64,000 bases of DNA from Talpa occidentalis. Taxonomy: Eukaryota; Chordata; Mammalia; Eulipotyphla; Talpidae. Below the pieces are notes generated by a model. The model did not search any database and was not told the origin of the DNA. It worked only from the letters and a program-made list of their open reading frames with translations. The position numbers were made by a program, and so were the translations under genes. Positions 10,641 to 21,800 of the stretch are shown here, piece after piece. Within the stretch, counting starts at the first letter, position 1; each line of letters starts with the position of its first letter. Location of the stretch: positions 83,804,678-83,868,677 of the forward strand of contig NW_023602073.1 of the NCBI RefSeq assembly GCF_014898055.3. Reading direction: 5' to 3'.

Positions 10641-11178
10641 AACTTGCCGTGGCACGGGTTTACATGTATGTATAATAAGCAGGTAGTAACAGACATTGAT
10701 TCTCGGCTCCCTGACCTATGAACATATTTTATTGCTAAAAGAGAGAGAACTTGAGTAATTGGGTTCAATGGGATTATGTTGCTGAAATATTAACAAAATT
10801 TTAATCAATATCCCCTGGCACTTCCTGTTTTTCTTTGTTCTACCTTCCCCAATTCAAAGGAAAAGGTTATTTTGGACTCATTGCTTTAGGGAAAAGATGT
10901 GCTGACATAATGCTGGAGAGGAACAGCTATTCTGGCTTTTAATTTTAAAGAGCTCAGTCCTACAAGTAATAGAATGGATTAAGAGTAGTGAACAGATTTG
11001 AGAGGCTCGATTGATCCTGTACTTTCTACCCCCAAATTTTGGGGAAAAATCAATGTTCTTGTGACTTGAGGGAGGAGTTACTTGGAAGGGAATTTAAAGG
11101 TTCTAAGACAGTAGGAGGCTGCTGAAAGTCGGCCTTATTCCTTTCCTCCCAGAGGTATGCGTTAGAATAGAACCACCT

Positions 11179-11276
11179 ATAACAAAAATGAAAATGCATA
11201 CATTGTGCAAAAATGAAAAAAGAATTATATCAAATAAAATATTTTTTTAAAAAGTGGACAACCATAAAAAAAAAAA
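11179..11276 (+). mobile_element. Very short 5'-truncated L1 3' end
   Basis: AAATGCATACATTGTGCAAA and GAATTATATCAAATAAAAT match, in sense, the extreme L1 3' end seen in antisense at about 39600-39680. The segment ends in an A-run. The TSD is AATAGAACCACYT at 11166-11178 and 11277-11289. About 98 bp long. Confidence 0.65.
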
Positions 11277-11504
11277 AATAGAACCACTTGAAGGGTTTGC
11301 AGACTCTGAGTAAAGAAGAAATTTGTGGTTTCCTTTCTTGGCTGTTTCCTTAGTAAATCCCTGAGGATGTCACAAGTTTCAAACTGTCTATGATATACCC
11401 AGAAACACAGATCTATGATGGACTCCTAAAGTCTCTAGTTCTCCAACACTGGGAGAAGAGAATGAGTCTTTATGCTAAGACTTGATCAAAAAATAGCAGA
11501 AGTA

Positions 11505-11934
11505 GGAGGGGCGGAGCAACATGGCGGCGAGGAGACGCTGCGAGTAAGATCTCCCATTAAAAAAAGTTAATAGGGAGGAAAAGCGGCAGGTCCCAGTGAG
11601 AACTGGGACACGGAAGATAAATGGACGACCCCAGCAAACTACCCGAAGAAGAAAGTGGCCATAAAAGAGGACTAGAAGGGAGGAAAGCGCAGAACCCTGC
11701 TCCCCTCCCCCGCCCACAGAGGCGGCACTCTCCGACCAGCAGAGAGGAGGAAAACAACAAACTAAAATGACCAACAAGAACAAACTACGCATCAAGCGGG
11801 ACTGTGAGTGGAAAGGAACTATTGCAGCCACCACATCATGTGAACGGGAGCTGTGGAGAACCCTGCAGCATTCTCCGAGGCGGTGAGTGAACGGCTCTGG
11901 GCGCCATTAGAGAACAAAGGGGACAATACTTCAA
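11505..11934 (+). promoter_or_regulatory. L1 5' UTR / internal promoter region
   Basis: CpG- and GC-rich sequence beginning at the 5' TSD, unlike the AT-rich surroundings. It has the composition and position of an L1 internal promoter. Two strong splice-donor-like GTGAGT motifs lie at 11804-11809 and 11883-11888. No ORF1 reading frame is recognisable. An antisense frame across it is a compositional by-product. Confidence 0.7.
11517..11526 (+). promoter_or_regulatory. YY1-like site near L1 +1
   Basis: CAACATGGCGGCG lies about 13 bp from the L1 start. Known L1 promoters carry a YY1 site (AANATGGC) at the same position, where it helps set the transcription start. Confidence 0.6.
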
Positions 11935-14900
11935 GAAGAAATAATACTCATTAACATATACTCACCAAACGAAGGAGTACAAAAACATAACAGACAACTG
12001 TTGTCATCTATGAAAACAGACATCAGAGAAAACACATACGTAGTGGGAGACTTCAACACACCACTATCAACAATGGATAGATCAACAAGACAAAAAATAA
12101 GCAAAGAAACTAAAGCTCTAAATAAGGACCTAGAGCATTTGGGCTTAACAGACATCTATAGAACACTAAACCCCAAAAAAACGGAGTACACATTTTTCTC
12201 AAGCGCACATGGATCATTCTCCAGGATCGATCACATACTGGGGCACAAGACAAACATCAACAGATACACCAAGATTGAAATCATACCAACCATCTTTTCT
12301 GACCATGAAAGCATCAAACTAGAAATAAACCATAAAAAGAAGGCAAGGAACTTTCCTACCTCGTGGAGATTAAAAACCACACTACTGGAAGACCACTGGA
12401 CTAATGAGGAGATCAAAGAAGAAATTAAAAAATTCTTTGAATTGAATGACAAGGAGGACACCAATATCCTAAATGTATGGGATGCAGCAAAAGCAGTAAT
12501 AAGAGGAAAATATATAGCAATAGAGGCTCACATCAAGAAACAAGAAAGAACTCAAAGAAACAACTTAATCTCGAATCTCAAAGATCTAGAAAAAGAACAA
12601 CAAAAAAACCCCAAAACCAGTAGAAGAAAAGAAATAATAAAAACCAAAGCAGAAATAAATGAAATTGAAACTAAAAAAACAATCCAAAAGATCAATGAAA
12701 CCAAGAGCTGGTTCTTTGAAAAAATCAATAAAATAGACAAACCCCTAGCCAGGCTCACAAAGGAAAAAAAGGGAGAAAGCACAAATACACAGGATCATAA
12801 ATGAAAGAGGAGAAATCACAACGGACACAGCAGAAATCAAAAGAATAATCAGTAACTACTATGAACAGTTATATGGAACAAGTTCAACAATCTAGAGGAG
12901 ATGGACAAATTCCTACAACTCTACAATCACCCAAAGCTAGATAAAGAAGAAATAGAACACCTAAACAGACCAATTACAAGCAGCGAAATTGAAATGGTAA
13001 TCAAAAACCTCCCCAAAAACAAAAGCCCAGGACCTGATGGATTTACAAATGAATTCTACCAAACATTCAGAGACGAATTAGTGCCTATCCTTCACAAACT
13101 CTTCCAAAAAATTGAGAAGGAAGGGACAATACCAAACACGTTCTATGAAGGCAACATTACACTAATACCAAAACCGAACAAGGACAACACAAAAAAGGAA
13201 AACTACAGGCCAATCTCCCTAATGAACACTGATGCAAAAATCCTCAATAAAATTTTAGCTATCAAAATCCAACAATGTATCCATAAGATAATTCACCATG
13301 ACCAAGTAGGATTCATTCCAGGGACACAAGGATGGTTTAACATCTGAAAATCAATCAACGTCATCCAACACATCAACAAAAAAAAATGTAAAAACCATAT
13401 GATAATATCAATTGATGCTGAGAAAGCTTTCGACAAAGTGCAACACCCATATATAATAAAAGCCCTTGAAATTCTTGGGATACAAGGAACATACCTCAAC
13501 ATAATAAAAGCCATATATAACAAGCCAACAGCCAGTATCATTCTCAATGGTGAAAAGCTGAAAGCAATTCCATTAAGATCTGGAACAAGACAAGGATGTC
13601 CACTCTCACCACTGCTTTTCAATATAATACTGGAAGTCCTAGCCAGAGCAATAAGACAAGAGAAACATCCAAGGAATACAAATAGTAAAAGAAGAAGTCA
13701 AACTATCACTATTTGCAGATGATATGATAATATACATAGAGAACTCCAAAAACTCCACAGAAAAACTAATTCAACTCATCAATCAGTTCGGCAAAGTGGC
13801 AGGATACAAAATCAACACGCAAAAGTCAGTAGCCTTCCTATACACAAACAATAAATCTGAAGAAGAAGAAATAAAAAAAAATCCCTTTTATTATCGAAAC
13901 AAAAAAAAAATCAAATATTTGGGAATAAATCTAACAAAAGAGGTAAAGGACCTATACAAAGAAAACTATAAAATACTGTTAAAAGAAATAGAAGAAGACA
14001 CAAAGAAATGGAAAGACATCCCCTGCTCATGGATTGGAAGAATAAACATTATTAAAATGGCCATCCTACCAAAAGCAATATACAGATTCAGTGCTATTCC
14101 AATCAAAATTTCAACGTCATTCTTCAAAGAAATAGAGCAATTATTGATGAAATTCATATGGAATCACAAAAAACCCCGAATAGCCAAAGCTCTCCTGAAA
14201 AAAAAAAAAGAAGGGAATGGAGGCATCACACTCCCACACTTCAAACTCTACTACAAAGCCATAATCATCAAACTGCATGGTATTGGAACAAGAACAGACA
14301 CACAGACCAATGGAATCGAATAGAAAATCCAGAAATAAACCCACTGATTTATGGTCAACTAATCTTTGACAAAGGAGCAAAGACTATGCATTGGAGCAAA
14401 GAAAGTTTGTTCAATAAATGGTGCTGGGAAAACTGGTCGCTACATGCAAAAGAATGAAGCTTGACCACTACCTCACACCATACACAAAAATCAACTCAAA
14501 ATGGATTAAAGAACTAGACATAAGACCTGAAACCATAAAATACATAGAAGGAAATATAGGCCAAACACTACGTGATATTCACATCAAAGACATCTTTACA
14601 GACACATCACCCAAAGCAGTGATAGTGAAGGCAAAGATCAACAGCTGGGACTACATCAAATTAAAGAGCTTCTGCACAGCAAAAGAGACAATAACAAAAA
14701 CAAAGAGAAACCCCACTAACTGGGAGAACATTTTTGCACACAACACTAATGATAAAGGACTGATCTCAAAAATCTGCAAAGAGCTGATGAGACTCAACAA
14801 CAACAAAGAAAATAATCCAGTCAAAAAATGGGCAGAAGAGCTAAAAAGAAACTTCTCTGAAGAGGAAATGCAAATGGCCAACAGGCATATGAAAAAATGT

Positions 14901-15443
14901 TCAACATCACTTGTCATCAGGGAAATGCAAATCAAAACTACCATGAGATACCATCTTACACCAGTGAGAATGGCACATATTAAGAAAACTAGCAACAACA
15001 AATGTTGGCGAGGGTGTGGAGAAAAAGGAACTCTCCTGCACTGCTGGTGGGAGTGCAAACTGGTCCAACCACTATGGAGAGCTGTGTGGAGATTTCTGGA
15101 CCTACTAAACATAGAGCTTCCATATGATCCAGCAATTCCACTCCTAGGTATTTACCCAAAGGACACAGAAACATCAATTCCAAAGAGCACCTGCACCCCT
15201 ATGTTTATAGCAGCACTGTTTACAATAGCTAAGCTTTGGAAACAGCCCAAATGCCCAAAAATAGATGATTGGATCAAGAAGATGTGGTACATATACACCA
15301 TGGAATATTACTCAGCATTCAAAAAAGATAAACACATGCAATTTGCAGCAACATGGATGGCGCTGGAAGGGATCATGCTCAACGAAATAAGCCAGAAAGA
15401 AAAAGAAAAATACCGGATGGTCTCACTCATAGCAGGAATCTAG
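11935..15443 (+). pseudogene. L1 ORF2 (endonuclease-reverse transcriptase) pseudogene
   Basis: It begins inside the endonuclease domain at INIYSPNEG (about 11950). Visible landmarks are the endonuclease GDFN (12043) and SDH (about 12300), RT motifs PGPDGFT (about 13030) and AFDKVQ (about 13425), the catalytic FADD box (about 13703-13720), and a C-terminal Cys-rich C-X3-C-X7-H-X4-C motif (15003-15056). The protein stops at 15443 after SLIAGI. The frame is broken by shifts near 12780, 12878, 13670, 14270 and 14432 and by a TGA at 13345-13347. In an intact L1 this protein nicks target DNA and copies RNA there; this copy is inactive. Confidence 0.9.
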
Positions 15444-15533
15444 AAAACTTAAATAAGGGACCAGGAAAATGAATAACTATAAGAAAGTGAAAATCAAAAT
15501 CAACAAACAACTATGAACCAGAGACACTTTTTT

Positions 15534-15565
15534 GGGGGTGAGGGGTGGGAGGGGAGGGATTGGGG
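15534..15565 (+). other. G-quadruplex-prone tract in L1 3' UTR
   Basis: Six G-runs of 3-5 bases lie within about 32 bp (GGGGGTGAGGGGTGGGAGGG and onward). This G-rich tract is a known conserved feature of L1 3' UTRs. The same tract appears as C-runs at about 20413-20446 and, more weakly, near 39706-39758. Confidence 0.7.
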
Positions 15566-15642
15566 TCAAAATGGGGGCTTGCAATTGTATGGGGAATATA
15601 AAAATAAAATTTATTTTAAAAAATTTAAAAAAATAAATAAAA

Positions 15643-15678
15643 TTAATGAGGGAGGTAGGAAGTAAAGAAGGTTTTGAT
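15643..15678 (+). other. Possible 3'-transduced segment
   Basis: About 36 bp between the first A-rich L1 tail and a second A-run that merges with the TSD. The sequence (GAGGGAGGTAGGAAGTAAAG) is not L1-like and is not present at the left flank. Confidence 0.45.
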
Positions 15679-15697
15679 AAAAAAAATAGCAGAAGTA

Positions 15698-16496
15698 GAT
15701 ACTGGATCTGTAGGAAATTTGCAGATAGAAATAAGAGATGACTCAGTGGCTAATTGTGTGAATCAATGGTTGGAGATCTAGGCCCTTTGCTCTCCTTTCA
15801 CTCCATATCATATTGATATACAAAACTTGGTCCTCTGGGTGGACTCAGAGGTAAACTCACAGAAAAGGCAGAAGGAGGTGTGAAAAATAGACATTGAATT
15901 GATTTCTGGAAAACAGAGAAAGATAAACTTTGTGCACACTTACTCTGTCTATCATTCTTGTTTGGGTAAGATGTCCCTTTGGAGGCTTTGACCTGAGACC
16001 CATTCCTGTCTCTGGAGAATGAAAGCCTAAATATTCCCTGTAGGCTGCCGTGGACCAAGATCACAAATAGGCAAGAGTCACATGACAGGGAAGCATGATG
16101 GAACACTGACACTTGATTTTCTTCCAAATCACCCCCAGTAAAAAGGCAAATTTGTTGTAGTAGCATTCTGAAAGGGCATATTTATCCTGATTCTTGGGTT
16201 GGGAGAGAATTAAGGGAAGTTTGCAGAACCAAATGTCAGCAACTTCTGCAGTGAGGTTTGTGCTCTAAAAAGTCCCATAACAGACCCTACACAGTCCATG
16301 GGTTTTTATGCAGATAATGGATATTCATAGAGTGCGCTACTTAATATTCTACTTCACTTTTTTAAAGTTTGCTCTACTTCTTGATTCCCCTGGGTCTATA
16401 ATTCTACGGTACAGGTTCAATTTAGTTACCTTAGCTTGTTCACTAGGGGTTTAGCTTTCTAGCTTCTAACATCAGATGACATTTCCTGACTTTAGA
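15698..16496. other. Non-genic stretch
   Basis: No supported gene or repeat. A 122-codon minus-strand frame at 15798-16166 has no family features and no exon-like context. Confidence 0.4.
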
Positions 16497-16725
16497 TTAG
16501 TGTTGGCAAATATTTTCTTCAAAGGACCAGAGAGTAAATATTTTAAGCCTTGCAGTCTATCCTGTCTCTTAGAACTACCCAGCTCTGCCATTGCAGCACA
16601 AAAGCAGCTATAGAAGATATGTAAATGATGGACAGGGCCTGGTTACATTCCAATCAAACTTTGTAATCTAAGCTGCCAGCCAGATTTGGCCAGTGAGCCT
16701 AGTTTCCCAACTCCTGCCTTAGAAA
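16497..16725 (+). mobile_element. hAT-type non-autonomous DNA transposon relic (MER class)
   Basis: The order GGACCAGAGAGTAAATATTT, then TAAGCCTTGCAGTC, AGCTCTGCCATTG, AAAGCAGCTATAGA, GGATTTGGCC-like wording and CAACTCCTGCC matches a very common mammalian MER-type repeat that I remember as hAT derived. The exact name is not certain. Terminal duplications are not clear. Confidence 0.6.
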
Positions 16726-18079
16726 GTGCCTTGCCCATTTTGTGTCCAAGAATTTACTCAGTGGAAATCAGTATTTGGACTAAGATAGGAGGGAGATTCA
16801 AGTCGAATCCTCTTTATGCCTCTCCAACAAGATCCAAATGCACTTGCATGACATTGCATAGACTAACCGTTGTTGTTATTTAAAATTTGACTAGCCCAGA
16901 CTTGGAAAAAATGGGCTGTGAACTCTGGTCCTAACTATAGAAGTCAGAACATATTGATTGGGGATAAGATTACCAAAAATGCAACGGATTTTTTCCCAAT
17001 CAGTTTTGGCATAAAGAATATTACCATCTCTCTTGGGGTGTGAACACATGGGTGGTGTGTTTTGGTCCTCTTGTTGAGGACTGGAGACCTTGTAGGCCCT
17101 TAAAGATGGACCTGGGACACTCAGGTTGGCCACTTTCAATAGCAGTTATCAGCTACCTTTTGGGAAGCACTTCTTTTATGCCTAGATTCTTGAAGAGATT
17201 TGATAAATGCTGCAATTCTTAGTGATGCTGGAGGGATAGGACCAGATAGGGCTCTTTATTGGGGATCAAAGTCATCAGGTGGAGGACCATCTGCAGCTAT
17301 TAGGAGGGAACCCAGAAAGAAGCCAAGGAAAAGACCTGGAGCATATGTGAACTAGGGACCTTGAAAACACCCAGAACAACTTCTGGGAATGCTATAGCCA
17401 AACAGGGCAAACTTTTGACAAATGTTAGCAGTGGGGATTAGAATTATGATAGTTGGAATATAAGAAGAAATATAAACCCATTGCATATTTGACAACTGAT
17501 GAGACCAGGACGATAGGTTGCAACTGATTTCTAACCCATACCCATGACTTACCAATATACATATATTCTAAGGTTGCTTTGTTATGTATACCTTATGGCC
17601 AAACTTATCATTGCATTTCCTCAGATATTTAGGAAGAGATAAGCTCTGTACTGTTTTAAATAATTTTATAGTATCTTTATATAAATTATCTTTCTGTATT
17701 ATAAAGCTATAAAAATACAAATATTTAAGTATATAAAAATATAAAATATCTTTATATAGTATCTTTAAAAACAATCTTTGTGAATAAAATGTCATTTGTG
17801 TTTTTTGAATGATTTCTTTGAGATATATTCCTAGAAAGAGATTTCCTGAATCAAATTACAGGAACATTTTTATGATTCCTGGGACATGCTGACATTTTGT
17901 TGTCAACAATGTGTAAAAGTTTAGTCTTCACCAACCCTGGGTGTGTGGGAAGATCACAGCTAATTCCACAGGTATTTTAACTTTATTACTTGAGTTGAGT
18001 TTAACTTTATTAAGTTGAATGTGTAATATATTAATCATTTGGATGTGGTTATAGTTACTTTTTGAATCGACATATGTCA
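16726..18079. other. Non-genic stretch
   Basis: No gene or confident repeat. Around 17640-17770 the sequence is very AT-rich with repeated TATAAA and TATCTTTATA words. Confidence 0.4.
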
Positions 18080-18210
18080 ATATCTTCATTCCCTGGATAA
18101 GTACACTCAGACTCAAAGAGCATAAGTGTCTTGCTTGGAGTCAAATAGCCAGAGTTGCAGACCAGACTTCATTCTGATTCTGGTTCTCAGCTTGCTCCAT
18201 TGTACAATAG
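18080..18210 (+). repeat. MIR-like SINE fragment
   Basis: CTCAAAGAGCATAAGTGTCT, CTTGGAGTCAAATAGCCAGAG and CATTCTGATTCTGG follow the second half of a MIR (GAGGTTAAGTGACTTGCCCA and after) with heavy decay. Confidence 0.45.
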
Positions 18211-19927
18211 TATCCTGGGGGCGGAGAGGCCGGGAAGGAGAGGAAGTAGGGATTTCTCAATTTCTGGTTATGATTCTCTCAAAGTATCCTTTAAAAAAAA
18301 TTAATTCCTGGAAATTGCGACTAATACAAAAATCTCAGGAGAAATTTATTATAAGAGCTTACGAAGCCTCATTCAAAGATGAAGGTCAACAGAGACAAAG
18401 TAGATACATTTTCAATCTGTTTTAATGAATCAAACCTGATGGAATGAATTCCCTTTTGTGGGAAAAGAAAGAAAGACTGTTACTGTGGTTTCCTCTCAAA
18501 AGATTTTATTCAGTCTTTGATTAGACTGAGCAGAACATAATATTTCAAGGGCAAATTTCACCTTTTTCCAGCTATAGAAACACTTTATTATTTGGAATCC
18601 ATACTTATTTTCAGTTACAATTAAATTTGTGGAGAGTAGGATTGGGGTTATGTCAAAAGGATGGAGAAAAGACTAAGAAAGTCCTTCAGGAAAAGCCAAA
18701 AGTCAAATGACAATTTTTACTCCATTGATAATTTCTGATTCCTTGCCTTTTTCATCTATACAGATGAGAGTCTTATTCCTGAAATTCTTATCTCTTCATC
18801 CACCTCATGATCTGATATCTCTGGTCTATAGTCACACTTCCAAAGTTTCCTTCATTTTCATATTTTCTGCCCTGAGTAATCCTTTTCAAAAGGTTTCTTA
18901 CTGAAGGAGTTGCCATGGGTGTTTTCCTAGCCTCCTCACGCAGGGGCCATAGCAACCGCTCTCTTCTGCCAGATGCTGCTGCTGAAAATTTCTGAGTATC
19001 CAGACTCTGAGTTTCCTGGGTAACTCCTTTTTCTAGTGTTAAGCATACATTTCCTTTCCATCATTTTTCTGCCAGGGATCTTTCCTGAGAACCATCCTTT
19101 TAAAATTGGATATGAAGTCTCCAGGGTATGTGGGTGGATATTCTCTGTAGATATGATTTGGGTTTGCAGGACTTTGGGAAAAATAAATCAAAGCAGCTCC
19201 CAGGCAGATCTGGGTCCTTCTCAGATCCAGGTCCAGTTTGAACCTGGCACTAAAATAGTCAACGATTGTTGAGATGTACATATGGGCTTTTCCAAAAGGC
19301 AAGAACCAGATGTAGATTGGAGCCATGTCTAAGTTAGTGATAAAAGATAACTTGAGAACCCAATAGAGGGGGATTTGAGAGTAATAGAAAGCAGGTGATG
19401 ATCCCTGTATTTGGAAAGATAATCATCTCTTTCTTGTGAACATGACTAAACATTTGTGATAAACCATTATGCCACTTTCTTGGCCTGCTGATCTTAGAAG
19501 CATTTTGCCTTAGATTTCAGGAGGATATGACATGGGAATGTGTATTAAGACAAACACATATTTTGTGGGACAAATTATTTTCTGCTTTCTATTGAAAATT
19601 GCCCTTCAGTACCAATACAACAGAAGCTCTTCAAAATACATTGAGAGCAAAAATAAATTTAAACCACAAATTATTATCTGGTAGACTTTCTTATTATTTT
19701 CACTATTTCATGCTTTCTTCATTTGTGAACTGAACTCTTGAGTTTTATTTTTAAGACAACATCTTTATTAGATATAGTCTATTACTTTATTAGTTATTAT
19801 TAAAGGTCAATGTAGTCATTTATAAATATATAATGTATTGTTATTGGTCTAAATGTGAATTGCCTGACCATTTTTTTGTTGAAAAGTAAATGGACTTATC
19901 CCCAAATCCAAATTATGATAGACATTA

Positions 19928-19958
<31 letters not shown>

Positions 19959-20312
19959 TTTCTTGACTGTTTTCCTTGTCTTTGTAACATATAGATGTTA
20001 CATTTTGTTTCTAAAGCAAAAATTTTAAAGGCTTATCTAGACAGACAAAATATTTCCTTGAATATATTTCTCTTTTTTCAATAGCAGAATTTTAGTAATA
20101 AACACATCATGGTGCTTGAAAATAAAGATTACATTCAGAATAGAGAATGTCTTCAGAGTTAAGGCTAAAATTAGTGGCTTGCTGAATCTAATTTATAGTT
20201 ATTTTGAAACAGAGATCTAGTGAGATAGATATTTCTTATGCTTAGTATTATCTCTGTCAGTTTCATCAAGAAGAATAACATTCCCAAATACTTTTGAAAA
20301 TAGTTTTCTTTC
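18211..20312. other. AT-rich non-genic stretch
   Basis: No gene recognised. A T-rich low-complexity tract lies at about 19928-19962. Overlapping short frames on both strands near 19036-19326 lack any family match. Confidence 0.4.
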
Positions 20313-20598
20313 TTTTTTTTTTTTTTTTCACCTCTTTTTTTTTTTTTTTTTTTTTTCAAATATTAAATTTTATTTTTATATTCCCCCATACAATTGCAAA
20401 CGCCCCATTCTGACCCCAATCCTTCCCCTCCCGCCCGCCACCCCCCAAAAAGTGTCTCTGGTTCATAGTTTTTGTTGATTTTGATTTTCACTTTCTTATA
20501 TTCATTTTCCTGGTCCCTTATTTAAGTTTTCTAGATTCCTGCTATGAGTGAGACCATCCGGTATTTTTCTTTTTCTTTTTGGCTTATTTCGCTGAGCA
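20313..20598 (-). mobile_element. 5'-truncated L1 with interrupted tail
   Basis: Antisense to the 3' part of the L1 at 11505: poly(T), CCCCCATACAATTGCAAACG, a C-rich G4 complement, TTTCTAGATTCCTGCTATGA (antisense of the ORF2 end and stop) and GTGAGACCATCCGG. The element is cut near GCTTATTTCGCTGAG. TSD candidate: TTTTCTTTC on both sides. The tail is two T-runs of about 20 separated by CACCTC. Confidence 0.85.
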
Positions 20599-20903
20599 TT
20601 TTCTTTCAATTTAAACATCAATCATGTGAAAAAATATTTGAAGTAGTTTATTGATTTGTGATGTATTTTGGTTAAATGTTTACTTATAATATTCTTTAGG
20701 TGAAAATAATAAATATGTGGGTTTTAAACACTAAGGGGGGAAATCTAGAACTTGCAAATGCGTGCATTTACAAACATTTATAGTTGAAATGCTATTCAAA
20801 TGTAATGTACTAAATGACAAAGAAGCTGTTGAGTATATTTTTCAGTGTTGCAGTTAATAGAACAACTAGGTGGTTTTACTTTAATGGAAAATTTTTTTTA
20901 TAC

Positions 20904-21179
20904 TTTTTTTTTTAAAGATTTATTTATTTATACAAGCACTGGGTACAGTCAGAAGCGCGGGAGGGTGAGAGAATTCACCAGAGCCAGAGCAGGGAGCAGA
21001 GCAGGCAGAAGGACCAAAGTACACTGCTGAGGGGAGCAGCGGGTGGCAGGAGAGGTCTGCGTGCCATGTGGGACCCTCCTCCCTGGTGGCCAGGGAGCAG
21101 CAGGGGATTGAACTGGTGCTGCAGAAACTGCGAGCAGCTTCGCAACCCAGCGCTCAACTGCTGCGCCACCGGGGAGGCC
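20904..21179 (-). mobile_element. tRNA-headed SINE, younger type
   Basis: Complete copy: tail at left, body marker CACTGGGTACAGTCAGAAGC, head CCACCGGGGAGGCC at the right. The TSD is about 17 bp beginning CTTTAAT(G/T)GAAA (20879 onward and 21180 onward), slightly diverged. Confidence 0.9.
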
Positions 21180-21479
21180 CTTTAATTGAAATTTTATTAA
21201 CAAAGTTCTCCCTTAATGATGAGATTTCTTAATTTAGCAACATCCAGCATCAATTTAAGAACTTTCAGTGACTTTCCATTTATTGGTCCCTTGTCTAGTT
21301 CTTTAAGTTAAACAACACATATTGATTCATAATTAAGGAAACAAGTCAGAATGTTTCAACAGGTAATGAGAAAACAGGAAATAATTCCATTTCTGTTTAA
21401 TAGAAAAGAGAAATGAAACACCCTTTCCATAAGTGACCTTAGGAATCATGGAGCTGGAACAGCAGTAAGAGGTCTCACA

Positions 21480-21720
21480 CCCGGGAGATGAGTGTAGACT
21501 TTGGGAGAGACCCCACCAAGGTCCACATCCAACTCTGCCGCTCATAAACCATGTCCCCTTAAGAAGTTAACTATGTGAGACTTGTACCATCTATAAAAGA
21601 GATAATGATAATAGTCTCCTCAAGGAATTTTTGTGAGAGTTAAGTAAATGAAGAATGTAAATGTTCAGCATTATGCTTGGCCTAAAGTAGGCACTCAATT
21701 CATTATTGGTTTCATTACTA
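21480..21720 (-). repeat. MIR element, antisense
   Basis: In the plus view it reads CAACTCTGCCGCTCATAAAC, CCATCTATAAAAGAGATAAT, then GCATTATGCTTGGCC and AGTAGGCACTCAATTCATTA. This is the standard antisense order of a MIR (CTGTAAAATGGGGATAATAA, CAGTGCCTGGCAC, AGTAAGCGCTCAATAAATG). A short sense MIR-like piece (ATGAGGAAATTGAGGTCCAG) sits at about 21760-21795. Confidence 0.7.
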
Positions 21721-21800
21721 TCATATTATTATGAACCAATCCATCTTCTTCACTTTATTACATGAGGAAATTGAGGTCCAGGGAGGTAAATTGAAAAGTT

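Larger units (their letters stand above)
8618..11165. other. AT-rich non-genic stretch with a local duplication
   Basis: No gene seen. The only structure I can support is the dispersed direct duplication listed next. The remainder looks like unique sequence. Confidence 0.4.
11505..15678 (+). mobile_element. L1 element with 5' UTR, ORF1 deleted, ORF2 broken
   Basis: A 4.2-kb L1 bounded by the direct repeat AAAAAATAGCAGAAGTA at 11488-11504 and 15681-15697. It starts GGAGGGGCGGAGCAACATGG, as an intact L1 5' end does, so it is not 5' truncated. Full L1s run about 6-7 kb. Here the 5' UTR passes directly into ORF2 about 430 bp in, so ORF1 and the N-terminal part of the ORF2 endonuclease are missing. 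ORF2, a G-rich 3' UTR and an A-rich tail follow. About 36 bp of non-L1 sequence (15643-15678) lie between the tail and the duplication, possibly a 3' transduction. The copy cannot encode its own proteins. Confidence 0.9.

Noticed and set aside
11475..11834. 119-codon minus-strand frame
   Set aside because: Antisense of the GC-rich L1 5' UTR with no domain.
14651..15112. 153-codon minus-strand frame
   Set aside because: Antisense to L1 ORF2; serine- and leucine-rich composition is a by-product of the sense A-rich coding strand.
12001..15443. Long plus-strand reading frames as host genes
   Set aside because: They are consecutive pieces of L1 ORF2 with endonuclease, RT and Cys-rich motifs, broken by frameshifts and a stop.
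15798..16166. 122-codon minus-strand frame as a coding exon
   Set aside because: No domain and no clear splice sites; length is compatible with chance.
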